A DNA stretch of 15,308 nucleotides, taken from assembly GCA_036374435.1 (NCBI GenBank), contig DASUTU010000062.1, forward strand, positions 1-15,308, read 5' to 3'. Below, one piece after another: positions 1-6,025 of the stretch (positions are counted from its first letter, which is position 1; each line of letters begins with the position of its first letter). The DNA comes from CALGFI01 sp036374435 (GTDB taxonomy: Bacteria; Actinomycetota; UBA4738; HRBIN12). The notes below the pieces were generated by a model. It did no database searches and had not been told where the DNA came from. It worked only from the letters and a program-made list of their open reading frames with translations. A program made the position numbers and the translations under genes.

Positions 1-453
1 GAGCGGAAAGGAACCACCTCCTGCCCGGGACGACGAGATCACCCCGATCCCGGCGATGGCCAGACAGGCTCCGACCAGGCCTCGGACGCGGAACCGCTCG
101 ATCCGCTGGAGCAGCGCGAGCAGGAACGTGAGCAGCGGGACGGCGCCCATGATCACCGAGGCCACGCCCGCGGGCACCCGTTGCGTGCCCCAGTAGAACA
201 GGCCGAACCCCAGCGCGAACGAGAACACCCCGTAGATGAGCGAGAGGCCGAGATCCCGGCCCCGCGGGATCCGGAGCCCGAGCGCTCGCGCCGCGGCGAA
301 CCCCACTCCCGAGGCGGCGGCGAACCGGAGCCCGGCGCTCCAGAACGGCTCGAGCTCGCGGGTGGTCACGATGACCAGGACCACGTTCGTCCCGCCGAGC
401 AGGACGACGAGGGCGAACGCCACCAGGACGCGTCGATCGGCCGGCAGCTCCAC
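1..453 (-). CDS. EamA-family (DMT) transporter, N-terminal part, cut by window edge
   Basis: A minus-strand reading frame of 151 codons runs off the left edge without a stop. It begins with GTG at 453; an in-frame TGA lies directly upstream (454-456) and a GAGGA-like ribosome site precedes it, so this start is well fixed. The translation is strongly hydrophobic with about four membrane segments, including VLVAFALVVLLGG near residues 9-21, a segment around residues 73-90 with GVFSFALGFGLFYWGTQRVP, and PAGVASVIMGAVPLLTFLLA near 92-111. The order of a first helix pair followed by 'RVPAG.AS.....P..T.L.A' is typical of the first EamA repeat of drug/metabolite exporters. Family members are usually about 300 residues with ten helices, so roughly half is missing. 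The substrate cannot be inferred. It is divergent from the gene at 589, with a 135-base gap. Confidence 0.85.
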   Translation of the reverse strand, partial: MELPADRRVLVAFALVVLLGGTNVVLVIVTTRELEPFWSAGLRFAAASGVGFAAARALGLRIPRGRDLGLSLIYGVFSFALGFGLFYWGTQRVPAGVASVIMGAVPLLTFLLALLQRIERFRVRGLVGACLAIAGIGVISSSRAGGGSFPL

Positions 454-588
454 TCAGGTCCTCGCCGGGCGCATGAAGGCCCACCCTACCCGGGCGGGTG
501 TCCCTCGGAGGGCGGTCGGTTCGGCCCTGCTCCCGCCCTCGCCGCGCCCGCACGCTCGGCGCGAGAGATCGATCTTGGGGGTGGACGG

Positions 589-1248
589 ATGAAGCCCGTG
601 CGGTTGTGGATCGGGTTGATCCTGCTGGCGCTCGGAACCCTTGGGGTGCTCGACGCCACCGGGACGCTGGAATCGAGCGAGGCCATCGACCGGTGGTGGC
701 CGGTGGGGATCATCGGGCTCGGTCTCATCGGGATGATCGTCGACCGACGGATCGCGATCGGGCCGGGGATCGTGGTCCTGATCGGCGTGTTGCTCCTGGC
801 GGACCAGCAGGACTGGACCGACGAGGACCTGGTCGGCCCGGTGTTGCTGATCGGGATCGGGCTCCTCCTGCTCTCCGGGCTCTGGCGGCGCCGTCGCGAG
901 CAGGAGCACCGGGACAACTCGCTCGTGATGTTCGGCGGCACGAAGATCAAGGATCGGTCCGAACACTTCACGCACGCCGACGTGTCGGCCATCTTCGGCG
1001 GGGCCACGCTCGACCTTCGAGAGGCCCACGTCGACAGGGAGGCGACGGTCGAGGCACTGGCCGTGTTCGGCGGCGTGGACGTGCTCGTCCCGACGGGGTG
1101 GCGAGTCTCGGTCGACGGCACGCCGATCCTCGGCGGGGTCGAGGACAAGACGGAGGACGGCGCCGACCTCTCGCCCGAGGCGCCGCTGCTGACCGTGCAC
1201 GGAACGGCGATCTTCGGCGGCGTGGACGTCAAGCACCGGCCCGACTGA
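589..1248 (+). CDS. LiaF-like membrane protein with C-terminal beta-repeat domain
   Basis: A protein of 219 residues. ATG at 589 follows a GGGGGTGG ribosome site; the open frame extends upstream to 181, but that stretch is antisense to the EamA gene and has no membrane or domain character. Four hydrophobic helices occupy about residues 5-24, 37-54, 58-75 and 87-103. An Arg-rich stop-transfer follows (WRRRREQEHR), then a soluble C-terminal domain with five evenly spaced F/LGG repeats: MFGGTKI, IFGGATLDL, VFGGVDVLVP, ILGGVEDK, IFGGVDVK. This is the architecture of LiaF/VraT-type sensors and of the 'cell wall-active antibiotics response' C-terminal domain family, which in Firmicutes modulates a LiaRS-type two-component system. 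No histidine kinase or response regulator is adjacent, so a role in envelope stress is family-level inference. It is convergent with the glycosylase gene, with only 6 bases between the stops. Confidence 0.85.
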   Translation: MKPVRLWIGLILLALGTLGVLDATGTLESSEAIDRWWPVGIIGLGLIGMIVDRRIAIGPGIVVLIGVLLLADQQDWTDEDLVGPVLLIGIGLLLLSGLWRRRREQEHRDNSLVMFGGTKIKDRSEHFTHADVSAIFGGATLDLREAHVDREATVEALAVFGGVDVLVPTGWRVSVDGTPILGGVEDKTEDGADLSPEAPLLTVHGTAIFGGVDVKHRPD

Positions 1249-1254
1249 CGGACG

Positions 1255-2100
1255 TCAGCGCGGAGGCGCGAGCTCGCCCCACAGGAGCATCGCCGCGTAG
1301 GCGCGCCACGGCCGCCACCGGTCTGCCCGCGCCAGCAGGGCTCGAGGCGCCGGATCGAGGCCGAGGCGTTCGGCCGCGCGCCGGACCCCGAGGTCGCCGA
1401 CCGGGAAGGCGTCGCGATCGCCGAGCGCGCGCATCCGGACGTAGTCGGCGGTCCACGGCCCGATCCCGTCGAGCTCGAGCAGCTGGCCGATCGTCTGGTC
1501 CGGGTCGGCGCCCGGCCCGAGATCGAGCTCACCGCCCGCCACCAGCCCGGCCACGCGCCGGATCGTGGCCGCCCGCAGCCCCGTGACCCCGAGCTCCTCG
1601 AGCCCCGCCTCCGCGAGCGCGCCGGCCGTCGGGAACACCAGCGCGACGGCGGCGTCACCGGAGGGCATCGGAGGGCCGAACCTCGCGGCCACCCGGCCCA
1701 GCATCGTCCGCGCCGCGGGGACCGAGACCTGCTGTCCGAGGATCGCGCGCACCACCAGCTCGAACCCGTCGGCGACGCCGGGAACCCGCACCCCTCGGTT
1801 CCGGCGGGCGACCGGGCCCAGGACCGGATCGCGCCCGAGCACGGCGAGCACGTCGTCGGGGTCGGCGTCCAGGTCGAACAACGTCCGACTCATCCGGACG
1901 AGGTCCGGAGCGGCCCTGCCGCGCAGCTCCACCCGATCGCCCTCGACGGCCACCGTGAGCACGACGGGACCGCCGGCCGTCGAGACCCACCGCCGGTAGC
2001 TCGGCCCGACGACCACCTCCACCCCGGGGATGGCCCGGTCGCCGAGGAACCGGAGCAGCGACGCCGCCGGGAGCGGCGGTTGGAACGGCAACGAGGTCAC
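1255..2100 (-). CDS. alkA: DNA-3-methyladenine glycosylase II (AlkA-type)
   Basis: A protein of 281 residues, close to the E. coli AlkA length. It removes alkylated bases such as 3-methyladenine from DNA, starting base-excision repair. Residues 1 to about 105 match the AlkA N-terminal domain (LPFQPPLPAASLLRFL at the start). From about 110 the helix-hairpin-helix GPD domain begins, with ILGQQVSVPAA at 120-130, the hairpin LDGIGPWTADY at 210-220, and catalytic Asp236 in the context FPVGDLGVRR. The start is GTG at 2100; no clear ribosome site precedes it, so a leaderless message or slightly different start is possible. Many actinobacterial AlkA enzymes are fused to an Ada domain; this one is stand-alone and no ada or ogt gene is next to it. 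It diverges from the YCII gene across a 130-base gap. Confidence 0.93.
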   Translation of the reverse strand: MTSLPFQPPLPAASLLRFLGDRAIPGVEVVVGPSYRRWVSTAGGPVVLTVAVEGDRVELRGRAAPDLVRMSRTLFDLDADPDDVLAVLGRDPVLGPVARRNRGVRVPGVADGFELVVRAILGQQVSVPAARTMLGRVAARFGPPMPSGDAAVALVFPTAGALAEAGLEELGVTGLRAATIRRVAGLVAGGELDLGPGADPDQTIGQLLELDGIGPWTADYVRMRALGDRDAFPVGDLGVRRAAERLGLDPAPRALLARADRWRPWRAYAAMLLWGELAPPR

Positions 2101-2218
2101 GGCGGCATCACCACACCAACGGCGACCGGGCCGACTGCCGTGAGATCGGCCCGCCGGTCGAATCCGCTCCCCGCCGTTCGTCGTAGTGGCGTCGGACGAA
2201 CTCGGCCGCAGGCCGGGG

Positions 2219-2228
2219 AAGGAGGGGG
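2219..2228 (+). promoter_or_regulatory. Strong Shine-Dalgarno fixing the GTG start of the YCII gene
   Basis: AAGGAGGGGG sits with its AGGAGG core 5 bases before GTG at 2231. An in-frame upstream GTG at 2186 lacks such a site, so 2231 is preferred. Confidence 0.75.
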
Positions 2229-2230
2229 TC

Positions 2231-2557
2231 GTGGAGGATCACGGGACGAGGGACTACGTGTTCCTGTATTCGGGCGGCGGCGCGCCCGAGACCGAACAGG
2301 AGCAGGCCGATGTCATGAAGGCGTGGACCGACTGGTTCGAGCAGATCGGCCCGGTGTTGAAGGACGGCGGCGCGCCGTTCGAGACCGAGGCGCGCACGAT
2401 CGCGAGCGACGGCTCGGTCGGCAGCGGAGCGGGCACGTTCACCGGGTACACGGTCGTCACCGCCGACTCCCTCGACGCGGCGGCGGCCATCGCCAAGGGC
2501 TCGCCCGTCCTGAGCGGAGGCGGCAGCGTCACGGTGCACGAGACGATCCCGATGTGA
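2231..2557 (+). CDS. YCII-related (DGPF-type) small protein
   Basis: A protein of 108 residues starting at GTG 2231 behind a strong ribosome site. The opening strand DYVFLYSGG, the helix VMKAWTDWFEQIGPVLKDGG (about residues 30-49), the later strand TGYTVVTADSLDAAAAIAKG and the final VTVHETIPM follow the ferredoxin-like layout of YCII-related proteins, which in actinobacteria are often encoded near ECF sigma factors or glyoxalase-like genes. No such partner is present here. Biochemical function is unknown for this subfamily. It stands alone on the plus strand between minus-strand genes and is followed by a GC-rich hairpin. Confidence 0.8.
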   Translation: MEDHGTRDYVFLYSGGGAPETEQEQADVMKAWTDWFEQIGPVLKDGGAPFETEARTIASDGSVGSGAGTFTGYTVVTADSLDAAAAIAKGSPVLSGGGSVTVHETIPM

Positions 2558-2561
2558 GGCA

Positions 2562-2579
2562 GCCCCGAACGGCCGGGGC
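2562..2579. terminator. GC-rich hairpin between convergent genes
   Basis: GCCCCG (2562-2567) and CGGGGC (2574-2579) form a perfect 6-bp stem with a 6-base loop, 4 bases after the YCII stop and in the 42-base gap before the convergent gene ending at 2600. There is no T-tract on either side, so intrinsic termination is uncertain. Confidence 0.35.
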
Positions 2580-2599
2580 GGCCGGGTCCGGAGCCGAGC

Positions 2600-2863
2600 T
2601 CAGACGAGCGTTCCCTGGTTCCGTAGGGCTCGCCGCCCCCGCCGAGGGGCGGGCGGGGCGGGGTGTTCGACCAGCGCGATCACCCGGCTGGCCATGAAGC
2701 GTCCGCTGCGCACCGGGGTCCCGCTCCGCGTCACCTCGGTGACCTCGACCACGCCGCGCGCCGTGGACACCTCCAGGCGCCGGCCGGCTTTGGTGGCCTC
2801 GAGCTCGTACCGGATGGTGCCGTTGCCCGAGTCCACCACGATCTCGATGCGATCGCCCCGCAT
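2600..2863 (-). CDS. Small hypothetical protein, unknown function
   Basis: A protein of 87 residues starting at ATG 2863, with GGAGG (2872-2876 on the plus coordinates) about 8 bases upstream. The first 67 residues alternate polar and hydrophobic positions as in a small beta-sheet domain (RIEIVVDSGNGTIRYELEA, then VVEVTEVTRSGTPVRSGRF, then VIALVEHP). The last 20 residues are basic and proline-rich (PAPPAPRRGRRALR) and look disordered. No signal peptide, membrane helix or known catalytic motif is visible, and I do not recognise the family. It lies 81 bases downstream of the 67-residue gene on the same strand and may be co-transcribed with it, although the palindrome at 2893-2904 lies in the gap. 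Confidence 0.6.
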   Translation of the reverse strand: MRGDRIEIVVDSGNGTIRYELEATKAGRRLEVSTARGVVEVTEVTRSGTPVRSGRFMASRVIALVEHPAPPAPRRGRRALRNQGTLV

Positions 2864-2892
2864 GCGATCCTGCCTCCGAAATCCGGTCCCAG

Positions 2893-2904
2893 GGGTCCGG
2901 ACCC
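2893..2904. repeat. Perfect 12-bp palindrome upstream of the small gene at 2863
   Basis: GGGTCCGGACCC is identical on both strands and lies 30 bases before the ATG at 2863, in the 81-base gap between two minus-strand genes. Another GGTCCC copy is nearby (2885-2890). It could be an operator or simply a chance product of high GC. Confidence 0.4.
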
Positions 2905-2944
2905 GCCGAGCGTAACACCGGGCCCCGACACGGCCCCCGGGCGG

Positions 2945-3148
2945 TTACCCGAGCGGCACCCGGTCGCCGGCATCCTTCAACATGGCGTGCAGGTCCTCGA
3001 TGCACCGCAGCCGGTAGCCGAGCGTGGTCTTCCCAACCCGGCACACGAGCGCCGGCGGGTCGGCCTGCTCGTCGCGCCACATCGAATACTCCGAGGTCCC
3101 CGGCGGCGTCTTCAACACCCAGGGATCGTCTTTGGTCCCGCTGCCCAT
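2945..3148 (-). CDS. Small conserved-looking protein, unknown function (possibly DUF6855-like)
   Basis: A protein of 67 residues. ATG at 3148 is preceded by a clear GGAGAGGAG ribosome site (within 3151-3162). The sequence is distinctive: GSGTKDDPWVLKTPPGTSEY at the start, then MWRDEQADPPALVCRVG, then the helix RCIEDLHAMLKDAGDRVPLG. From memory this resembles the N-terminal half of a small uncharacterised family found in many bacteria, possibly DUF6855, whose longer members continue past the 'VPLG' position; I cannot confirm the name. If that is right, this copy is short at its C-terminus, and reading past the TAA shows no continuation. It lies directly downstream of the SRPBCC remnant: the reading frame of the remnant runs open into this ATG. 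Confidence 0.65.
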   Translation of the reverse strand: MGSGTKDDPWVLKTPPGTSEYSMWRDEQADPPALVCRVGKTTLGYRLRCIEDLHAMLKDAGDRVPLG

Positions 3149-3167
3149 CGCTCCTCTCCTCTCCGTC

Positions 3168-3388
3168 TCATCCCGTCGCCGAGCATGCCCGCCGGTAGTC
3201 GGGCACCACCCCCGCCCAGCCCGGCGGTTGACCCGCCGCCACTCGGCCCCGAACGCGCCGAGGCGCTCCCAGCCCTGGTGGCGAACGCGGACCGCGGGTG
3301 GCCCCCCCGTCTCGAACGTGATCTCGACCGCGGTGGCGTTCTCACGTTCGGTGGCGATGTGCCAGGTGTAGTCACCGTAGCCGGCCGG
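3168..3388 (-). pseudogene. Remnant of an SRPBCC/AHSA1-family gene (C-terminal part only)
   Basis: Reading leftward from 3388, just after an in-frame TAA (3389-3391), the frame gives GYGDYTWHIATERENATA, then VEITFETGGPPAVRVRH, then QGWERLGAFGAEWRRVNRR. This matches the second half of AHSA1/SRPBCC ligand-binding proteins, in particular the strand pair followed by the conserved '(H)xGWERLG' start of the long C-terminal helix. After VNRR the matching continuation (GWAGVVPDYRRACSATG, then TGA at 3168-3170) is in another frame, so one frame change lies near 3245-3265. No start codon is available and the N-terminal half is missing: the endonuclease V-like gene ends at 3397 immediately upstream. I infer a 5'-deleted, frameshifted gene fossil, most likely left by a deletion that joined it to the preceding gene. 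A sequencing error could explain the frameshift but not the missing N-terminus. Confidence 0.7.
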
Positions 3389-3396
3389 TTACGGAT

Positions 3397-4089
3397 TCAC
3401 CCGCGCGCTCGCGCCTCCCGGGCGGCGCGGCGAGCCAGCCGGAGCGGCTCGGGCGTTCGGGACCGGCCGGTCGCCACGGCGAGGACCACGTCTCGGGCCA
3501 CGTCGGGGGTGGTCCGCCACCCGGCGTGGGCGATCACCGGGCGAGCGCGGCGCCGGGTCCGCACCGCGTGGCCGACCACCTCGCCGTCAAGGAGGAGCGG
3601 CGCGGCGCTGCCGGGCTCGAGCGCCGGCTCGCGCGCCTCCGCGACGAGCGGGCGAACCGTGACCCCCACCGCCGGCAGGTCGAGCACCGCCCCGAGGTGG
3701 AGCGCGATCCCGGCCCGGCGCGGATGGTCCCGGCCGGTGCCGTTCACCAGCACCACGTCCGGCCGGACGTTCAGGGTCCGCACGACGAGCTCGAGCAGCG
3801 GCCCCTCGCGCAGCGCGAGCACCCCCGCCAGGTACGCGCCGCCGGCCCGCCCGCGCGACGCCGCGACCTCGACCGGACGGCCCGGATCGCCGGCGTCCAC
3901 AACGGCAGCGCCGGCCCACAACGGGTCCCCCGCCGCGCCCGCGCCCACCAGCCCTGTGGCGCTCGCCGCGAACACGCCGGCCACGAGGAATCGCTCGCCC
4001 GGCCGCCACGGCGGCGGCTCGAGCCGCGCGAGCTCCCGCTGGAGATCCTCGAGCTCCTCGATCGAGGTGGGCCAGCTCGCGGCCGTCAC
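3397..4089 (-). CDS. Endonuclease V homologue lacking key catalytic residues
   Basis: A protein of 230 residues, the usual length for bacterial endonuclease V (Nfi), which normally nicks DNA next to deaminated adenine (hypoxanthine). The start is GTG 4089 overlapping the TGA of the upstream ltrA gene (GTGA), so translation is probably coupled. Fold landmarks are present: FLVAGV at 34-39, the AYLAGVLALREGP loop at 85-97 (family PYIPGLLSFRE), RPDVVLVNGTGRDHPRR at 109-125 (family VDGHGxxHPRR), DLPAVGV, and the final TPEPLRLA. However, the first catalytic Asp (family GVD) is Phe40 and the third (family VDGHG) is Asn116; Glu95 remains. The family GHR near the C-terminus is GWR. Known chemistry needs the three acids for metal binding, so ordinary nuclease activity is unlikely. 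It may bind deaminated nucleic acid, act structurally, or be decaying, although the frame is intact over its full length. Confidence 0.82.
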   Translation of the reverse strand: MTAASWPTSIEELEDLQRELARLEPPPWRPGERFLVAGVFAASATGLVGAGAAGDPLWAGAAVVDAGDPGRPVEVAASRGRAGGAYLAGVLALREGPLLELVVRTLNVRPDVVLVNGTGRDHPRRAGIALHLGAVLDLPAVGVTVRPLVAEAREPALEPGSAAPLLLDGEVVGHAVRTRRRARPVIAHAGWRTTPDVARDVVLAVATGRSRTPEPLRLARRAAREARARG

Positions 4090-5273
4090 GCTGGGATCTC
4101 GGGGCCCTCGCGGACCCGAGCGCGGGCCTTGAGCACCACGTACCCGACCAGGATCAGGCCCACGAGCAGCACCGACTGTTCGGTGAAGGCGGCGGCCAGC
4201 GCGAGGAGGGCGGCCGCCGGCGCCCCGTACTTCCGCAAGGGCGAGTCCGCGACGTGCACGTGCAGCCCCCAGATCGCGAACAGGTACAGAGCCACCGGCA
4301 CGGCGACGGCGAGACCCACGCCGGCCGTCCCGAGCTCGACCTGACGGGAGGCGTCGTCGATGGCGAGCGCGAGGGCCGACCCCACGGCCGCCACGGACGC
4401 GAACACGACCAGGTGGACGTATCCCCAAACGAACACGGCCTTCGTCATGACCAGGAGGTGATCCCGAGGCCGGTCGAAGTAGAGCCACCAGAGCGAGAAC
4501 ACGATCAACAAGCCGCCCACGGCGATCGGTACGAGGTCCCCGGTCACGCCGACCTCGGTCGCCGCCGACTGGATCGCGACCGTCGCGGCGAGCACGGCCT
4601 CGCCGAGCACGATGATCATGAACAGGCCGTACCGCTCGGCGATGTGTTCGGCGTGCCAGGTGGTCAGCGAAGCGCCCTCGGCCCACACGGGGACCAGCAG
4701 CTCGAGCGGCCCGAGCACCACCCACGCCCACAGCCACCAGTCCTGGAACCAGATCGCCGCGGCGATCCACCCCACCTGGAGCGCGCTCACCCCGATCGCG
4801 TAGCGGGTGGCCGTGGTTCGGCGTTCGGCGCCGTGGCGCGCCGCGCGGACCCATTGGGTCACGAGGGCGACACGCATGACGACGTACCCAAGGACCACGA
4901 CGCCGTACCGGCGCTCATCGAACGCGAGCGGCACGCCGGCCGCCAGGATCAGCGCTCCGGTCATCGTGACGAATACGAACACGCGATAGACGACGTCGTC
5001 CGTGTCGTAGGCCGAGGCGAACCAGGTGAAGTTCATCCACGCCCACCAGATGGCAAAGAACACCATGGCGAAGTTCAGGACGGCGTCGCCGACGTGGCCT
5101 TCCGCCAGGCCGTGATGCAGCCGTTCGGACGCGAACGCAACCGCCACCACGAACACGAGGTCGTAGAAGAGCTCGAGCGGCGTGGCGGCGCGATGCGGCT
5201 CCTCGGGGTCGCGCCCCAGCATCGGCACCATCACGCGGAGCCGTCGGGCGCCCGGCAGGCTCTGCTGGCTCAC
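4086..5273 (-). CDS. ltrA: LtrA-family (low temperature requirement A) membrane protein
   Basis: A polytopic membrane protein of 395 residues with about ten hydrophobic helices. Family signatures are clear: EPHRAATPLELFYDLVFVVA at about 25-44, WWAWMNFTWFASAYDTDD at 76-93, and HAEHIAERYGLFMIIVLGE at 207-225. The family was named from a Listeria mutant unable to grow in the cold, but its biochemical role is unknown. The longest start is GTG 5273 (an in-frame TGA lies 9 bases further upstream) and has no ribosome site; ATG 5231 or ATG 5222, just before GRDPEEPHRA, would also fit homologue starts. The stop overlaps the start of the endonuclease V-like gene by four bases, making a two-gene translational unit. 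Confidence 0.9.
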   Translation of the reverse strand: MSQQSLPGARRLRVMVPMLGRDPEEPHRAATPLELFYDLVFVVAVAFASERLHHGLAEGHVGDAVLNFAMVFFAIWWAWMNFTWFASAYDTDDVVYRVFVFVTMTGALILAAGVPLAFDERRYGVVVLGYVVMRVALVTQWVRAARHGAERRTTATRYAIGVSALQVGWIAAAIWFQDWWLWAWVVLGPLELLVPVWAEGASLTTWHAEHIAERYGLFMIIVLGEAVLAATVAIQSAATEVGVTGDLVPIAVGGLLIVFSLWWLYFDRPRDHLLVMTKAVFVWGYVHLVVFASVAAVGSALALAIDDASRQVELGTAGVGLAVAVPVALYLFAIWGLHVHVADSPLRKYGAPAAALLALAAAFTEQSVLLVGLILVGYVVLKARARVREGPEIPA

Positions 5274-5647
5274 GGGGCCGCATCATGCCATCGGCCCGAC
5301 GAGGCGCCCACCCTCGCCTCGACACCTTAGGGATCCTCCCGATGGCCGCCCCCCGGCCTTAGACGCACCCTCGACTCGTCCGTCGGCGACGGCGGGCGAG
5401 ACCGAGAGGGGGACCACATGCACGTGCTCGGGATGGCGCTCATGGTTCGCGAGCTCGCACGGCCGACGGGCCGCCCCGACGACGGCGACCTGATCCAGAC
5501 CATCACCGGGGGCAACGCGAAACGACCCGCCCGGCGCCGGCGCACCGCGCCGACGTCCCGGCGAGCTCAGCCGCTCGGCGTACGGATCAGTCCTCGCTGA
5601 ATCCCCGCCCTCGAACCCGTCCGCCCACCGTCACCGAGGTGAAGCCC
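5274..5647. other. 374-base intergenic region with no convincing gene
   Basis: The region separates the divergent ltrA and secreted-protein genes. It contains one doubtful short frame (5418-5600), a perfect inverted repeat CCGTCG-g-CGACGG at 5380-5392, and two CCTTAG hexamers (5326-5331 and 5357-5362). I see no RNA gene, no mobile-element end and no clear promoter hexamers. Confidence 0.5.
5418..5600 (+). CDS. Doubtful 60-residue open frame
   Basis: ATG 5418 is preceded by AGAGGGGGA four to five bases upstream, which is a usable ribosome site. The predicted peptide begins MHVLGMALMVRELARP and then becomes an Arg/Pro-rich tail of the kind produced by non-coding GC-rich DNA. No domain is recognisable. 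It is listed because of the ribosome site only. Confidence 0.22.
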   Translation: MHVLGMALMVRELARPTGRPDDGDLIQTITGGNAKRPARRRRTAPTSRRAQPLGVRISPR

Positions 5648-5980
5648 ATGACCCGCATCCCGATCCGTCTCCTCGCCATCGTGTCGGCGTCGCTACTGCT
5701 GGTGATCGCGCCGTCCACCGGCACGACCGCCGTTGCCCAGGCCATCGACGTCTTCCTCATCTCCTACGGGGACACCGTCGCCGACGGCGTCCCGGGGCCG
5801 GGAGCCGGCAACCTCGAGGCCGGCGGCGCCGAGGACCGGTACGAGTTCGACGGTGAGGCCGGCGACGTCGCCGTCCTCGACGTCCTCGCGGGCAGCACCA
5901 CGACCTTCCGGTGGCGGCTCGACGCCCCGCGGGCCGTTGCCTCGGGAGCTGCAGAGTTTGGGGTGGATTTGTCCGAATAG
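5648..5980 (+). CDS. Secreted protein, apparently truncated (PPC-like N-terminal piece)
   Basis: A protein of 110 residues. ATG 5648 is chosen because GAGGTG (5636-5641) stands six bases before it; GTG 5639 is also in frame. The N-terminus is a signal peptide: MTRIPIRLLAIVSAS then a Leu/Val core and a likely cut after TTAVAQA. The mature part (ISYGDTVADGVPGPGAGNLE, then AEDRYEFDGEAGDVAVLDVL, then TTFRWRLDAP) resembles the opening strands of bacterial pre-peptidase C-terminal (PPC) type beta-sandwich domains found in extracellular proteins. After RWRLDAP the similarity stops and the frame runs on through 50% GC sequence into the presumed promoter region of the next gene. I infer a 3'-truncated gene; whether a stable product is made is unclear. 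Confidence 0.5.
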   Translation: MTRIPIRLLAIVSASLLLVIAPSTGTTAVAQAIDVFLISYGDTVADGVPGPGAGNLEAGGAEDRYEFDGEAGDVAVLDVLAGSTTTFRWRLDAPRAVASGAAEFGVDLSE

Positions 5981-5997
5981 CAGATGACTCGTACCCT
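5969..5997 (+). promoter_or_regulatory. Candidate promoter of the FadR-type regulator gene
   Basis: TTGTCC (5969-5974) and TACCCT (5992-5997) are 17 bases apart and lie about 30 bases before the preferred GTG start at 6026. The surrounding 30 bases (5951-5980) are only 50% GC in an otherwise very GC-rich region. The hexamer match is modest. Confidence 0.35.
5975..5987 (+). promoter_or_regulatory. Motif copy 1: candidate regulator site
   Basis: GAATAGCAGATGA matches GAACATCAGATGA at 6805-6817 at 11 of 13 positions. This copy lies inside the candidate promoter of the regulator gene, so autoregulation is plausible. Confidence 0.4.
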
Positions 5998-6025
5998 GCT
6001 CCGCGACGCGGGAAGGGAATCGGGC

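Noticed and set aside
181..588. Possible N-terminal extension of the LiaF-like protein
   Set aside because: The stretch is antisense to the EamA gene, Glu/Arg/Pro-rich without structure, and a good ribosome site precedes ATG 589.
3112..3375. An 87-codon minus-strand open frame over the SRPBCC remnant
   Set aside because: That frame is Arg/Ser/Gly-rich without similarity to anything recognisable; the neighbouring frame carries the clear SRPBCC similarity.
4090..4854. Possible N-terminal extension of the endonuclease V-like protein
   Set aside because: It overlaps the ltrA coding region in another frame and is low-complexity Arg/Gly; the GTGA overlap at 4086-4089 gives a natural start.
5984..6025. 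Upstream ATG start for the FadR-type regulator
   Set aside because: There is no ribosome site, it lies inside the candidate promoter and shared motif, and GTG 6026 has GGGAAGGGAA upstream.
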